Counted from the first letter of the stretch, positions 33,967-42,595 are shown. The stretch is DNA of 64,000 nucleotides from Chryseobacterium sp. G0186 (GCF_003815675.1 NZ_CP033918.1:3968001-4032000), one strand, 5' to 3'. Notes: generated from the sequence alone by a model not told the origin. Made by a program: numbers and translations.

Positions 33967-34415
33967 TATCTAAGTGTTCTTTCAGTAATATTTTCGTCGT
34001 ATTTCTCTTTAAATAAAGCAACACGTTCAGGGTTTAATACACCATCATGATTGATGACTCTTTCTTTTAGCAGCCATTTGATTAGTTTCTCCATTCCCTT
34101 TTTAGAATTCATGAAATTGGAAATTTTAGCAATATCCGTAGATTCTACCTTTATTTTTTCAGATAGAAAATTCAGAATGAAATAATCATCACTTACATAT
34201 CTTGGTGTTTCATTATCCATATATCTGTACATCAGAATTTCCTCATCATCTTTCATTGAGAAGAATGAATACTGAGCTACATTGATCTTTTCTGCTTTTA
34301 AAATCTGTTTTCCATCCAGAAGAACTTTATCATCTTTGATCGTCACTGCCTGGGAAAAATAAAAATTACAGCTTATCATCAATAAGAAGAAAGCTAATAA
34401 TCTGTTTACTGCCAT
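33966..34415 (-). CDS. Hypothetical exported protein
   Basis: 149-residue protein with a signal peptide (MAVNRLLAFFLLMISCNFYF, likely cleaved before QAV near residue 23). The mature part is small and mixed, opening VTIKDDKVLLDGKQIL and ending in a basic helix. No family recognised. It is coupled to the downstream phosphoesterase by a one-base overlap. Confidence 0.7.
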   Translation of the reverse strand: MAVNRLLAFFLLMISCNFYFSQAVTIKDDKVLLDGKQILKAEKINVAQYSFFSMKDDEEILMYRYMDNETPRYVSDDYFILNFLSEKIKVESTDIAKISNFMNSKKGMEKLIKWLLKERVINHDGVLNPERVALFKEKYDENITERTLR

Positions 34416-34505
34416 TTTTTATTGCTTTTAGACTGCAAATATAAAGAAGCTGAGATAAACCTATTTTGATTGGGTAAGATTATTTCTATAAAGCCTTTCA
34501 GGATA

Positions 34506-34970
34506 TCAGTAAGAAATATCCTTGGTTCTGCGAATGGAATCGAGTTTCTTTTCAATATCAGCACTGAAAACTTTCTTTAATTTTAACTGATTACTGGTAA
34601 GTCTGGTTATGATAAAAGTACCATCCATACTGTTATTAGAGGGAAAGGCAATAGCGATTGAAGAATCTGATACTTTCTTCCAGCTTCCGCTGTAACGTTC
34701 AAATTTTGAAGCCTTATTGGGAAAATCTTCTGTAGAATCATATCCGTTGGCAGACTTGCTTAGGTTGCCCGTAACTTTTCCGTTTTTATTAAATTTTAAA
34801 CCTGGACTTTTAGTATCAAAAACATCCTGTGTTTCATAGGTATAAATATAGGTGTCGAGTTTTTTTAATTTCCAGGTCTGTAAAAGAAATGGGTTGAAAG
34901 CTCTGTCCTGGCTTTTAACAAAACTGATTGCAAAGAATGATAATAATAGAATGCAGATAGACTTTTTCAT
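34506..34970 (-). CDS. Hypothetical exported protein, lipocalin-like
   Basis: 154-residue protein with a signal peptide (MKKSICILLLSFFAISFVKS) and a mature domain with a lipocalin-like pattern: LLQTWKLKKLDTYIYTYE, a GLKFNKNGKVTG hairpin, then YSGSWKKVSDSSIAIAF and TFIITRLTSNQLKLKKVF strands. This layout is common in small Bacteroidetes envelope proteins. Function unknown. Divergent from the beta-lactamase-fold gene. Confidence 0.7.
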   Translation of the reverse strand: MKKSICILLLSFFAISFVKSQDRAFNPFLLQTWKLKKLDTYIYTYETQDVFDTKSPGLKFNKNGKVTGNLSKSANGYDSTEDFPNKASKFERYSGSWKKVSDSSIAIAFPSNNSMDGTFIITRLTSNQLKLKKVFSADIEKKLDSIRRTKDISY

Positions 34971-35042
34971 GAATAATAACTGATTGCCCGAAATGTAAGT
35001 AAACTTTTATCATTGACAAAATTAACATCGTCTAATATTTAC

Positions 35043-35050
35043 TAAATTTG
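35043..35050 (+). promoter_or_regulatory. -7 promoter element for the serine hydrolase gene
   Basis: TAAATTTG, a full match, 17 bases before the ATG at 35068. Confidence 0.5.
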
Positions 35051-35067
35051 AGAAAATTAAAAAAATA

Positions 35068-36612
35068 ATGAAGAAGCAAATTTCTTTTTTCATTTTTCTC
35101 TTAACCGTAGGATTGACGAATGCACAGGTTGAAGAAAAAAAACTGGATGAACTGATCCAGAATACCTTAAAAACCTTTGATGTTCCAGGAATGTCAGTAG
35201 GAATCGTAAAAGATGGGAAAGTAACCTATTCCAAAGGGTTTGGAGTACGTTCGCTTACCAGCAAGCAACCCATGGATGATAATACGCTTGTGGGAATTGC
35301 CTCCAATTCTAAAGGGTTTACCTGTGTGGCATTGGCCATTCTTGCAGATGAAGGAAAATTGAACTGGGATGATCATGTTTCAAAATATATTCCCGAATTT
35401 CAAATGTATGATCCGTATGTTTCCCAGAATGTAACGATAAAGGATTTGATTACCCATAGAGCAGGATTAGGATTGGGGCAAGGCGACCTTATGTTTTTTC
35501 CGGAAGGAGGAAATCTAACGGTGAATGATATTGTTCACAATGTAAGATATCTGAAGCCTGAAAACCCTTTCAGAACTACTTTAGACTATAATAATATCAT
35601 GTTCATAGTAGCAGGTGAAGTAATTCACAGAATTTCAGGATTAAGCTGGGCAGAATTTATCGAACAGAGAATTATGAAGCCTGTAGGGATGAATTCCAGC
35701 TTTGGAAGCTATAACAGAGCCAAATCTTCTGCCAATAAAATTGATGCTCATGCTCCTGTAGACGGAAAAGCAATTGCTGTTCCTCACGACTGGAATGAAA
35801 CAGGGAATGCTGCCGGAGGAATTATGAGTAATATTAAAGATATGACAACCTGGGCAGAATGCCTGTTGAATAACTTTACAACTAAAGACGGTAAGAAACT
35901 GGTTTCAGACAAGAACGTTCAACAACTCTGGAGCCTGCAGATTCCTGATAGAGTTGCCGCAAAGAACCCTTATGATACGAGTTTTTACGGATATGGTTTA
36001 GGCTGGTTCTTAAGTGATGTAAAAGGACATAAGCAAATACAGCATACAGGTGGTCTTATTGGAACGGTAACCCAGTTTACTTTAATTCCCGATTTAAAAT
36101 TAGGTATTGTTGTATTAACGAATCAACAATCCGGAGCGGCTTTCAATACCATTACCAATACGGTAAAGGACTCTTACCTTGGAGTAGCAGACAGAAACTG
36201 GCTGAAGACATACGGTGAAAGAATGTCTAAAATGAATGCTGAATTTGATAAACAAAAGAAAGAAGCATTCACCAAGTCTGAAGCCTTTAAAAAAGAAAAG
36301 ACACTTCAGCCAAAAGCAGAGCAGTTTACAGGAACCTACAATGATGTTTGGTTTGGTGATGTAGAAATTGCTCAGCAGGGAAATACTTACAGAATTTCAT
36401 GTAAAAATTCACCGAGATTAAAAGGAGAGCTGTTGCCTTACTCTAATAACTCATTTATCATAAAATGGGATGACAGAAGTTATGATGCAGATGCTTATAT
36501 CATCTTCAGTTATGATGAGAATGGAAAAGCGCAGTCTGCAAGGTTAAAGGCTATTTCTGATGTAACGGATTTTAGTTTTGATTTTGATGATCTTGATTTG
36601 AAGAGAAAGTAA
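35068..36612 (+). CDS. Class C beta-lactamase-fold serine hydrolase with DUF3471
   Basis: Exported serine hydrolase of the AmpC/esterase/D-aminopeptidase group. A signal peptide ends near TNAQ (about residue 20). Catalytic motifs: S79-N-S-K82 (SxxK), Y174-N-N (YxN) and H326-TGG (the KTG-equivalent). The C-terminal ~100 residues match the DUF3471 beta domain common in such hydrolases. The HTG triad and DUF3471 tail suggest a peptidase or esterase rather than a resistance beta-lactamase. Monocistronic, own promoter and terminator. Confidence 0.92.
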   Translation: MKKQISFFIFLLTVGLTNAQVEEKKLDELIQNTLKTFDVPGMSVGIVKDGKVTYSKGFGVRSLTSKQPMDDNTLVGIASNSKGFTCVALAILADEGKLNWDDHVSKYIPEFQMYDPYVSQNVTIKDLITHRAGLGLGQGDLMFFPEGGNLTVNDIVHNVRYLKPENPFRTTLDYNNIMFIVAGEVIHRISGLSWAEFIEQRIMKPVGMNSSFGSYNRAKSSANKIDAHAPVDGKAIAVPHDWNETGNAAGGIMSNIKDMTTWAECLLNNFTTKDGKKLVSDKNVQQLWSLQIPDRVAAKNPYDTSFYGYGLGWFLSDVKGHKQIQHTGGLIGTVTQFTLIPDLKLGIVVLTNQQSGAAFNTITNTVKDSYLGVADRNWLKTYGERMSKMNAEFDKQKKEAFTKSEAFKKEKTLQPKAEQFTGTYNDVWFGDVEIAQQGNTYRISCKNSPRLKGELLPYSNNSFIIKWDDRSYDADAYIIFSYDENGKAQSARLKAISDVTDFSFDFDDLDLKRK

Positions 36613-36640
36613 AGAGTACAATCGCTAAAGATATTTTATG

Positions 36641-36670
36641 AGAACGGACTGTGAGGTCCGTTCTTTTTTA
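36641..36670 (+). terminator. Rho-independent terminator after the serine hydrolase gene
   Basis: AGAACGGAC/GTCCGTTCT perfect 9-bp stem with a 6-base loop and T run. Confidence 0.88.
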
Positions 36671-36720
36671 TTGTATCACTAAGAACACAGATCGTTATCA
36701 GAGAGAAATATAAATAGTGT

Positions 36721-36744
36721 TGTCATTCCGTAGGAATCTAAACG
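36721..36744. repeat. Possible dispersed repeat fragment (TGTCATTCCGTAGGAATCTA)
   Basis: Intergenic segment containing a short dyad, ATTCC-GTA-GGAAT. Sequences of this kind recur between genes in Bacteroidetes genomes, as I recall them. Only one copy is visible in this window, so repetition cannot be shown here. Confidence 0.3.
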
Positions 36745-36825
36745 TATTGTTTATCGACATATTAACACCCAGTCATAGCCTCTCTTCCGATGGAGGAGAT
36801 TATAAAGATATAAAAGAAATGTAGT

Positions 36826-37716
36826 TTATTGCAGTAGATTGAGGTCTTGCTCAGCCCGTGAAAAATCTGAATTAAGATGCAGTTTTTCAAAAAAGCTTTT
36901 GAGTTCAAGCAGACGTTTTTTATTATCATATCGTATGCTTGAGTTGAGTTTCATCTGGCACAGTGAACATGCCCTTGCTAAATGATGATCTGTTTCTGTG
37001 AGTGAGTTGGTTCCGTTCATAACGCAGTTGGCATTCAGACAGTGGCTGATTCCAAACATATGACCAATTTCATGGGAACTGATTTTCATTAACCTTAAAA
37101 GACTTTTATTAAAATTAGATGGAGTTAAATGACCATCGGAAAATCGATAGGTAGAGGTTACTCCCACGCCATTCTCATAAGAAGCAAACCCGAAAACATA
37201 GTTCCAGTCGGGTCTTGGGAAAAGATCTCTTTCTGTAATTCCCATCAAAACTACAGCATCTTTTGGCTTTCTTTTGATTAAAATACTGTCCAGCACATAA
37301 CCTGCCAATACCTGCTCCTGTCCCTCATTTGAAATTCGGGTTACGGTTTTAGGAAAAATAGTATTGGGAAGAATGGGAAGAATCTTTGTTTCAAGTTGAA
37401 AATAGATTCTTAAATATTCTTGAGTGAGCTGGATTTCCTTTTTCTGAAGTTCATCAAATTGCCCGATGGGTTGCAGGTAAACTATATTTTTTCCAGGTTC
37501 AGGTTTGATCTTTTTAGATTTTTGAAAATCTGCAAACTGCTGAAATTTTTCATCATGGCTATACCTCCAGCTTCCTGATTTGGGAGTGGAAAGTTTTACA
37601 TCATTAATGGCAATGGTTTCAAAGTAGGTCTTCTCCTTTTTTTGACATGAAAAAAAGAGGGTAAATATTGCTGCATAGAAAAAGGTCTTAAAGAAGTTAT
37701 ATTTTCCCTGGTTCAT
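36826..37716 (-). CDS. Archaemetzincin-like zinc metalloprotease, lipoprotein
   Basis: Metzincin-clan zinc protease. The extended archaemetzincin motif is complete: HEIGH (His 215, Glu 216, His 219), third zinc His near 225 (GISHC), then the Met-turn and the second zinc-type site as NCVMNGT and ACSLCQMKLN. The N-terminus has a lipoprotein signal with Cys near residue 24 (TLFFSCQKK), so it is predicted to sit in the envelope, whereas archaeal family members are cytoplasmic. I take the start at 37716 (MNQGKYNF); the frame extends back to 37767 within the phosphatase gene. It overlaps that gene by 20 bases. Substrate unknown. Confidence 0.88.
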   Translation of the reverse strand: MNQGKYNFFKTFFYAAIFTLFFSCQKKEKTYFETIAINDVKLSTPKSGSWRYSHDEKFQQFADFQKSKKIKPEPGKNIVYLQPIGQFDELQKKEIQLTQEYLRIYFQLETKILPILPNTIFPKTVTRISNEGQEQVLAGYVLDSILIKRKPKDAVVLMGITERDLFPRPDWNYVFGFASYENGVGVTSTYRFSDGHLTPSNFNKSLLRLMKISSHEIGHMFGISHCLNANCVMNGTNSLTETDHHLARACSLCQMKLNSSIRYDNKKRLLELKSFFEKLHLNSDFSRAEQDLNLLQ

Positions 37717-38173
37717 AGAAGAAAAGAAGTTTCTTTTTGGCACCATCAAATTCAGACCATGAATCACAGTCTACTTCAAAACCGGCTACACCGCAAGTCG
37801 GAAAATGAAAGATATCTTCAGAAATAGAATTGGCAAAATTAGAAATTCCATTATTATGAGAGAAAAGGGCAACAGAACTTAGATTATCATCCAGGTCATA
37901 GATTACAGATTCAAAATTTCTTTCCGATGGATTATATAGTTTTTCATCTGTAGAACAATCCAACTGATAGGTTTGATTGAAAATTCTACAGGTATTCAGG
38001 GCACGAACTGCCGGGCTTGATACAAAATGATCAATGGAAATATTATTATGTTTCAGGAATCTGGACATGTTCATAGCATCCTCCAAACCCTTGTCTGCTA
38101 AGGGTCTGTCAAAGTCCTCCGTTTCTTCCGGCCAGTCGCTTTTTGCATGTCTTACGAGGATGAGTCTCTTCAT
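37697..38173 (-). CDS. SixA-type histidine phosphatase
   Basis: Phosphohistidine phosphatase of the SixA group within the histidine phosphatase superfamily (158 aa). Catalytic motif LILVRHAKSDW near residues 4-14, second arm FVSSPAVRALNTC near 49-61, and the second catalytic His in LFSHNNG near 103-109. E. coli SixA acts on phosphohistidine of signalling and PTS proteins; the target here is unknown. Its 3' end overlaps the archaemetzincin gene. Confidence 0.9.
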   Translation of the reverse strand: MKRLILVRHAKSDWPEETEDFDRPLADKGLEDAMNMSRFLKHNNISIDHFVSSPAVRALNTCRIFNQTYQLDCSTDEKLYNPSERNFESVIYDLDDNLSSVALFSHNNGISNFANSISEDIFHFPTCGVAGFEVDCDSWSEFDGAKKKLLFFYEPGKI

Positions 38174-38273
38174 ATATTTGTTTTTTGGAAGATTAAAATT
38201 ATAAAAAAAATAATGGAATAAAACATGATTTATATAAAAAAACTGCGTTATGAATAAAATCAGTAAATTTTAC

Positions 38274-38281
38274 TAAATTTG
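38274..38281 (+). promoter_or_regulatory. -7 promoter element for ruvX
   Basis: TAAATTTG, a full match, only 7 bases before the ruvX ATG, which predicts a leader of a few bases at most. Confidence 0.5.
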
Positions 38282-38288
38282 CAGACTT

Positions 38289-38705
38289 ATGGGACAAATC
38301 CTTGCAATAGACTACGGAAAGGCTCGTTGTGGCATCGCTGTAACGGATGATATGCAGATTATAGCCAGTGGGCTGGAGACTGTAGAGAACCGTATTTTAA
38401 TGGAATTTTTGAAAAAATATTTCAGTGGAAATAAGGTAGATGAAGTAGTCATTGGGCTTCCCATCGATTTGAAAGGAAATGTTTCTGAAGTGGAAACGGA
38501 TATTTTAAAATTCATTGAAGAATTTAAGAAGGAATTTTCGGATATTGCAGTCCACCGTTTTGATGAAAGATTTACTTCCAAAATGGCCTCATTTTTTATT
38601 TCCCAAAGCGGAAAAAGTAAGAAAAAAAGGCAGGAAAAAGGATTAATAGATAAAGTAAGTGCAACCATCATATTGCAGAATTTTTTAGAACAAAGATTAA
38701 GATGA
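38289..38705 (+). CDS. ruvX: Holliday junction resolvase-like RuvX (YqgF)
   Basis: YqgF/RuvX family protein of the RNase H-like fold, implicated in pre-16S rRNA 5'-end processing and predicted to act on Holliday junctions. Motifs: ILAIDYGKARCGIAVTD near 4-20, VIGLPIDLKG near 54-63 and FDERFTSKMA near 95-104, all with the expected acidic residues. 138 residues, normal length. Its TGA overlaps the def ATG (ATGA), so the two are coupled. The leader appears nearly absent. Confidence 0.94.
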   Translation: MGQILAIDYGKARCGIAVTDDMQIIASGLETVENRILMEFLKKYFSGNKVDEVVIGLPIDLKGNVSEVETDILKFIEEFKKEFSDIAVHRFDERFTSKMASFFISQSGKSKKKRQEKGLIDKVSATIILQNFLEQRLR

Positions 38706-39274
38706 TATTACCGATAAGAGCTTTTGGGGATCCTGTTTTGAGAAAAGTAGGGAAAGATATAGAAAAAGATTATCCCGGATTACAGGAACTGATAGATAAT
38801 ATGTTCGAAACGATGTACAGCGCGAATGGCATAGGTCTTGCCGCGCCTCAGATCGGGTTGGATATTCGTTTGTTTGTAATAGACGTAACTCCTCTTGCAG
38901 AAGATGAGGATTATGAAGATATTAAGGATGAGTTGGCAGAATTCAAAAAAGTATTCATCAATGCCAGTATCCTTGAGGAATCAGGTGAAGAGTGGAAATT
39001 TAACGAGGGTTGTCTTTCTATTCCGGATGTAAGAGAAGATGTGAAAAGAAAAGGGACTATCGTTATTGAATATTATGACGAAAATTTTGTGAAACATACA
39101 GAAACTTTTTCCGATATTAGAGCCCGCGTAATTCAACATGAATACGATCACATTGAAGGAGTTTTGTTTACTGATCACTTAAGTGCTTTGAAGAAGAAAT
39201 TAGTAAAAGGTAAACTGGCAAAGATTTCTCATGGTGATGTAAGTATTGGTTACAAAATGAGATTCCCAAAATAA
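38702..39274 (+). CDS. def: Peptide deformylase
   Basis: Metalloenzyme removing the formyl group from nascent proteins. The three signature motifs are present: GIGLAAPQIG near residues 43-52, EGCLSIPD near 102-109 and QHEYDHIEG near 143-151 (metal Cys and two His). An acidic insert near 70-80 is a little longer than in E. coli. It overlaps ruvX by 4 bases. Confidence 0.96.
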   Translation: MILPIRAFGDPVLRKVGKDIEKDYPGLQELIDNMFETMYSANGIGLAAPQIGLDIRLFVIDVTPLAEDEDYEDIKDELAEFKKVFINASILEESGEEWKFNEGCLSIPDVREDVKRKGTIVIEYYDENFVKHTETFSDIRARVIQHEYDHIEGVLFTDHLSALKKKLVKGKLAKISHGDVSIGYKMRFPK

Positions 39275-39305
39275 TTTAAACAAGGATTAAAAGAAATAAT
39301 AAAAC

Positions 39306-39333
39306 GCAATAGGCTATAGGCTGATTGCAGAAT
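39306..39333. repeat. Heptad array, four units (GCTATAG-like)
   Basis: In-phase units GCAATAG, GCTATAG, GCTGATT, GCAGAAT between def and the DUF5606 gene, both on the plus strand. Confidence 0.5.
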
Positions 39334-39350
39334 TTACAAAAAATAAAATT

Positions 39351-39908
39351 ATGCTGTTAGAAAAAATAATTTCAATTTCTGGAAAACCAGGACTTTACAA
39401 ATTAGTTTCTCAATTAAGAAACGGATTCATCATTGAAGATGTTACCAACAAGAAAAAAGTAAGCATTGGAAACTCTAGCCAGGTAAGCTTATTGGATAAT
39501 ATTGCAATGTTTACATTTGATAAGGAAGTTCCTTTGTTTGAAGTTTTTGAAAATATTGCTAAAAACAATGAATACAAGGAAACAATTTCTCACAAATCTT
39601 CTGATGCAGAATTGAAGGATTTCATGTTGTCTTCTCTTCCTAATTACGATACAGAAAGAGTATATTCTTCTGATATCAAGAAATTGGCTCAGTGGTACAA
39701 TATTCTTCACAAGGCAGGATATATCACTCCTGATAGCTTTGTAAAAGCAGAAGCTGAAACTTTAGACGGTGAACCAGCAGAAGAAGTAAGTATTGAGAAA
39801 GAAGCTAAAAAAACGGCTCCAAAAGCAGAAAAGCCTGCAACTCCCAAAGTAAAAGCTACTTCAGCAGCAAAAGCAGCTCCGAAAAGTACACATACTAAGA
39901 AAGGATAA
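39351..39908 (+). CDS. DUF5606 domain-containing protein
   Basis: Conserved Bacteroidetes protein of the DUF5606 family (185 aa). The domain (about residues 1-140) begins LLEKIISISGKPGLYKLVSQ and includes VSLLDNIAMFTFDKEVPLFEVFENI; it resembles a small beta barrel followed by helices. A Lys/Ala/Pro-rich basic tail (about 145-185) could bind nucleic acid. Function unknown. It follows def, an arrangement conserved in related genomes as far as I recall. Confidence 0.88.
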   Translation: MLLEKIISISGKPGLYKLVSQLRNGFIIEDVTNKKKVSIGNSSQVSLLDNIAMFTFDKEVPLFEVFENIAKNNEYKETISHKSSDAELKDFMLSSLPNYDTERVYSSDIKKLAQWYNILHKAGYITPDSFVKAEAETLDGEPAEEVSIEKEAKKTAPKAEKPATPKVKATSAAKAAPKSTHTKKG

Positions 39909-39933
39909 TTCATTTTTGAATTTGAAATATAAG

Positions 39934-39968
39934 GCCTTGTTGAGAATTTTCTTGACAAGGTTTTTTGT
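39934..39968 (+). terminator. Rho-independent terminator after the DUF5606 gene
   Basis: CCTTGT-GAGA/TCTT-ACAAGG stem with a 4-base loop and T run. One mismatch in the stem. Confidence 0.75.
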
Positions 39969-39971
39969 TTT

Positions 39972-40006
39972 GTAGATAGCAGGCTTTAGGTGGCAGAGAT
40001 TAGAGA
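39972..40006. repeat. Heptad array, five units (alternating TTAGAGA and GCAGAGA)
   Basis: In-phase 7-base units GTAGATA, GCAGGCT, TTAGGTG, GCAGAGA, TTAGAGA in the spacer between the DUF5606 and mazG genes, after the terminator. Confidence 0.5.
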
Positions 40007-40103
40007 GAGCGTTTTTCTAGTGAGTTCAACTGTCGTTTTACCTTTAAATATTAAGCCATGAACTTTTCAATCTTAACGTTGGCTATAGAAAGCAAATAAC
40101 CCT

Positions 40104-40111
40104 TACCTTTG
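40104..40111 (+). promoter_or_regulatory. -7 promoter element for mazG
   Basis: TACCTTTG, a full TAnnTTTG match, 25 bases before the ATG at 40137. It supports that ATG over an in-frame TTG at 40119. Confidence 0.5.
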
Positions 40112-40136
40112 TATCATATTGAATTTTCCACTACTT

Positions 40137-40904
40137 ATGAATACAAAACAGGAGAAATTAGAAGCGTTTGGAAGACTACTTGATATCATGGATGATCTTC
40201 GTGAGAAATGTCCTTGGGATCAAAAGCAGACTTTACAATCCCTCCGTCATCTTACCCTTGAAGAAACCTATGAACTTTCTGATGCTATTTTACAGGAAGA
40301 TTTGCAGGAAATAAAGAAAGAGCTGGGTGATGTTTTGCTTCATCTGGTTTTTTATTCTAAAATAGGCTCCGAAAAAGAGAGCTTTGATATAGCAGATGTT
40401 ATTAATTCCCTTAATGAGAAATTGATCTTCCGCCATCCTCATATTTATGGAGATACAGAAGTGAAAGATGAGGAAGAGGTAAAACAGAACTGGGAGAAAT
40501 TAAAATTAAAGGAAGGAAATAAATCAATCTTAGGTGGAGTTCCTAAAAGCTTACCAAGTTTGGTAAAGGCTTATAGAATTCAGGATAAGGTAAAAGGGAT
40601 TGGCTTTGAATTCCATGATGCAGAAGATGCGTGGAAAAAAGTAGATGAGGAAATTCAGGAGTTCCATGCTGAAACAGATCTTGATAAGAAAGAACTGGAA
40701 TTGGGCGATGTATTTTTCTCATTGATCAATTATGCAAGGATTTCAGGAATCAATCCGGATTCTGCCTTAGAAAGAACTAATCTGAAGTTTATTTCAAGAT
40801 TTCAGAAAATGGAAAACCTGGCTTATGAGCAGGATTTGAATTTAGCTGATATGGCTCTTGAAGAAATGGATGTTCTTTGGGAAAAGGCAAAACAGCTATC
40901 ATAA
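40137..40904 (+). CDS. mazG: Nucleoside triphosphate pyrophosphohydrolase MazG
   Basis: Hydrolyses canonical and damaged NTPs to NMPs. Two MazG repeats are visible: the first with REKCPWDQKQTLQSLRHLTL and EETYELSDAI (about residues 20-55), then KKELGDVLLHLVFYSKI (about 65-81); the second with EEIQEFHAE and ELELGDVFFSLINYAR (about 170-205). 255 residues from the ATG, the usual length. Its last 47 bases overlap a spurious 5' extension of the next gene but not that gene's likely start. Confidence 0.94.
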   Translation: MNTKQEKLEAFGRLLDIMDDLREKCPWDQKQTLQSLRHLTLEETYELSDAILQEDLQEIKKELGDVLLHLVFYSKIGSEKESFDIADVINSLNEKLIFRHPHIYGDTEVKDEEEVKQNWEKLKLKEGNKSILGGVPKSLPSLVKAYRIQDKVKGIGFEFHDAEDAWKKVDEEIQEFHAETDLDKKELELGDVFFSLINYARISGINPDSALERTNLKFISRFQKMENLAYEQDLNLADMALEEMDVLWEKAKQLS

Positions 40905-40962
40905 TATACAGATTGGAATAATTAATGCTTCTTATTTTCAGTTTATATTTAAAAATATCACA

Positions 40963-41841
40963 ATGCTAAGACTTCTTATTTTACCCACTTTATTTTTATT
41001 GAGCTGTAATCCTAAGGCTCAGAATTCACCTGCAAAAGGCGATGATTTGAATCCCCAGTTTTCTTTACCTAAAAAGTTAAAGGAAGTTTCAGGGATTACG
41101 TTGTCGAAAGATAAGAAGACCATTTGGGTGATAGAGGACAGAGGAAATAAGAACGCGATATATGGCCTGAATGATAAAGGAGAAATGCTTGCCAAGGTAC
41201 CGGTAGAAAATGCTGAGAATACAGACTGGGAAGATATTATATCAGATACTCAGGGAAATATTTATATTGGTGATTTTGGTAATAATGATAATGACAGACG
41301 TGATCTTGCCATTTTGAAGACAGACCTGAAAGACGCTGCCCAAAAAACAACAAAGGTCATTCAAACAACGAAGTTTCATTATGAGGGACAGACAGAATTT
41401 CCACCTAAAAAATCAAACCTGCTGTATGATTGTGAAGCTTTTGTAGAGATGGACGGTAACTTCTATCTTTTTACAAAGAACAGAAGTAAAGGCTTTGACG
41501 GAACATTCCTTGTGTTTAAAGTTCCCAATCAAGAAGGGGATTTTGAAGCTCAATTGATTGGTAAACTAAAACTTCAGGGAGGATATAATGATGCAGCCAT
41601 TACCTCTGCAACCATCAATAGCACAAAGGATAAGATCATATTGCTGACTCATAAAAATGTTCATGCTCTTACCGGATTTACCGCTGATGATTTCAGTACA
41701 GCTAAGATTCAAAAGATCTCTTTAAACCATAATTCGCAGAAAGAAGCCATCGTTTTTCATGATGATAAAACATTAATAATTGCCGACGAAAAAGGGAAAA
41801 ATGAGGGCGGAAATGTATATCAGTTTTCTCTTACCCCATAA
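40963..41841 (+). CDS. Hypothetical lipoprotein, SdiA-regulated-like beta-propeller
   Basis: 292-residue lipoprotein (MLRLLILPTLFLLSC, Cys 15). The mature part looks like a beta-propeller of the SdiA-regulated/esterase-like type: KLKEVSGITLSKDKKTIWVI, ENTDWEDIISDTQGNIYIGD, DCEAFVEMDGNFYLF and DAAITSATINSTKDKIILLT mark successive blades. Such proteins are often exported and may bind ligands, but no activity is established. I start at the ATG 40963; longer frames overlap mazG. Confidence 0.8.
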   Translation: MLRLLILPTLFLLSCNPKAQNSPAKGDDLNPQFSLPKKLKEVSGITLSKDKKTIWVIEDRGNKNAIYGLNDKGEMLAKVPVENAENTDWEDIISDTQGNIYIGDFGNNDNDRRDLAILKTDLKDAAQKTTKVIQTTKFHYEGQTEFPPKKSNLLYDCEAFVEMDGNFYLFTKNRSKGFDGTFLVFKVPNQEGDFEAQLIGKLKLQGGYNDAAITSATINSTKDKIILLTHKNVHALTGFTADDFSTAKIQKISLNHNSQKEAIVFHDDKTLIIADEKGKNEGGNVYQFSLTP

Positions 41842-41846
41842 AATCT

Positions 41847-41854
41847 TATCTTTG
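41847..41854 (+). promoter_or_regulatory. -7 promoter element for the first of the tandem lipoprotein genes
   Basis: TATCTTTG, a full match, 17 bases before the ATG at 41872. Confidence 0.5.
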
Positions 41855-41871
41855 CCGCCTTACTAATACCT

Positions 41872-42588
41872 ATGAAAAAAATATTTTACTTTCTATTGGG
41901 AATATGCATGCTTTCCTGTAGCGGGAGCAATGATGAGACTGTAGACGAAACACAGGATTTGCAACCAGATAAAGCCTACGCATTTTATGTTGATACTCCA
42001 TATTCAGGTAATACGTTTGTTAACAATTTTCATTATCAATTTACTTATGAAAATGGTGATCTAAAGACCTTTTCATTACCAACAGCAACTTTTACTTTGC
42101 TGTATCAAAATAATCAAGTAAAAATAGTTCAGGGTAATTATTATGTACTTCATACAATTAAAAATAATAGGCCCATAAAATCGGAATTTTATGATTACAG
42201 TTCTGTACTTTTTAAAACAAAATTGTATAGTTATTCAAAAGGCACGGTAGCTGTACATGAAAAAGAAGGAAATAAGGATGCTTATATGACTTTTTATTTT
42301 AATTCTGACAATAATCTTATTAAGCAAGAAATGGTAGTGCAAAAAGACGGGTTAAATTTAGGGATGTATACTAGCATCTATTCAGATTATGATAAGGCTA
42401 AAAATCCATTCGTAAAATTAGGATTAGTTAACGATATTTTGTTTATTAAAAGCTTATCTACCAATAATTTTAGAAAGATTGAAACCTCCTACGAAAGTTT
42501 TACTAATCAGGATATTCCAACTAAGATTTATAATTGTGTTTATAAATATGATTCCAACGGACAGGTCTTACTGTACCATCCATTATAA
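41872..42588 (+). CDS. Hypothetical lipoprotein, tandem paralogue 1
   Basis: 238-residue lipoprotein (MKKIFYFLLGICMLSC, Cys 16) with a beta-rich mature domain, probably antiparallel strands alternating with YENGDLK and NNLIKQE turns. No family recognised. It is a tandem duplicate of the following gene: the last 75 residues differ at only four positions, the 5' half is far more diverged, and the last ~100 bases and the terminator are almost identical. This suggests recent gene conversion of the 3' half. Confidence 0.8.
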   Translation: MKKIFYFLLGICMLSCSGSNDETVDETQDLQPDKAYAFYVDTPYSGNTFVNNFHYQFTYENGDLKTFSLPTATFTLLYQNNQVKIVQGNYYVLHTIKNNRPIKSEFYDYSSVLFKTKLYSYSKGTVAVHEKEGNKDAYMTFYFNSDNNLIKQEMVVQKDGLNLGMYTSIYSDYDKAKNPFVKLGLVNDILFIKSLSTNNFRKIETSYESFTNQDIPTKIYNCVYKYDSNGQVLLYHPL

Positions 42589-42595
42589 AATAAAA

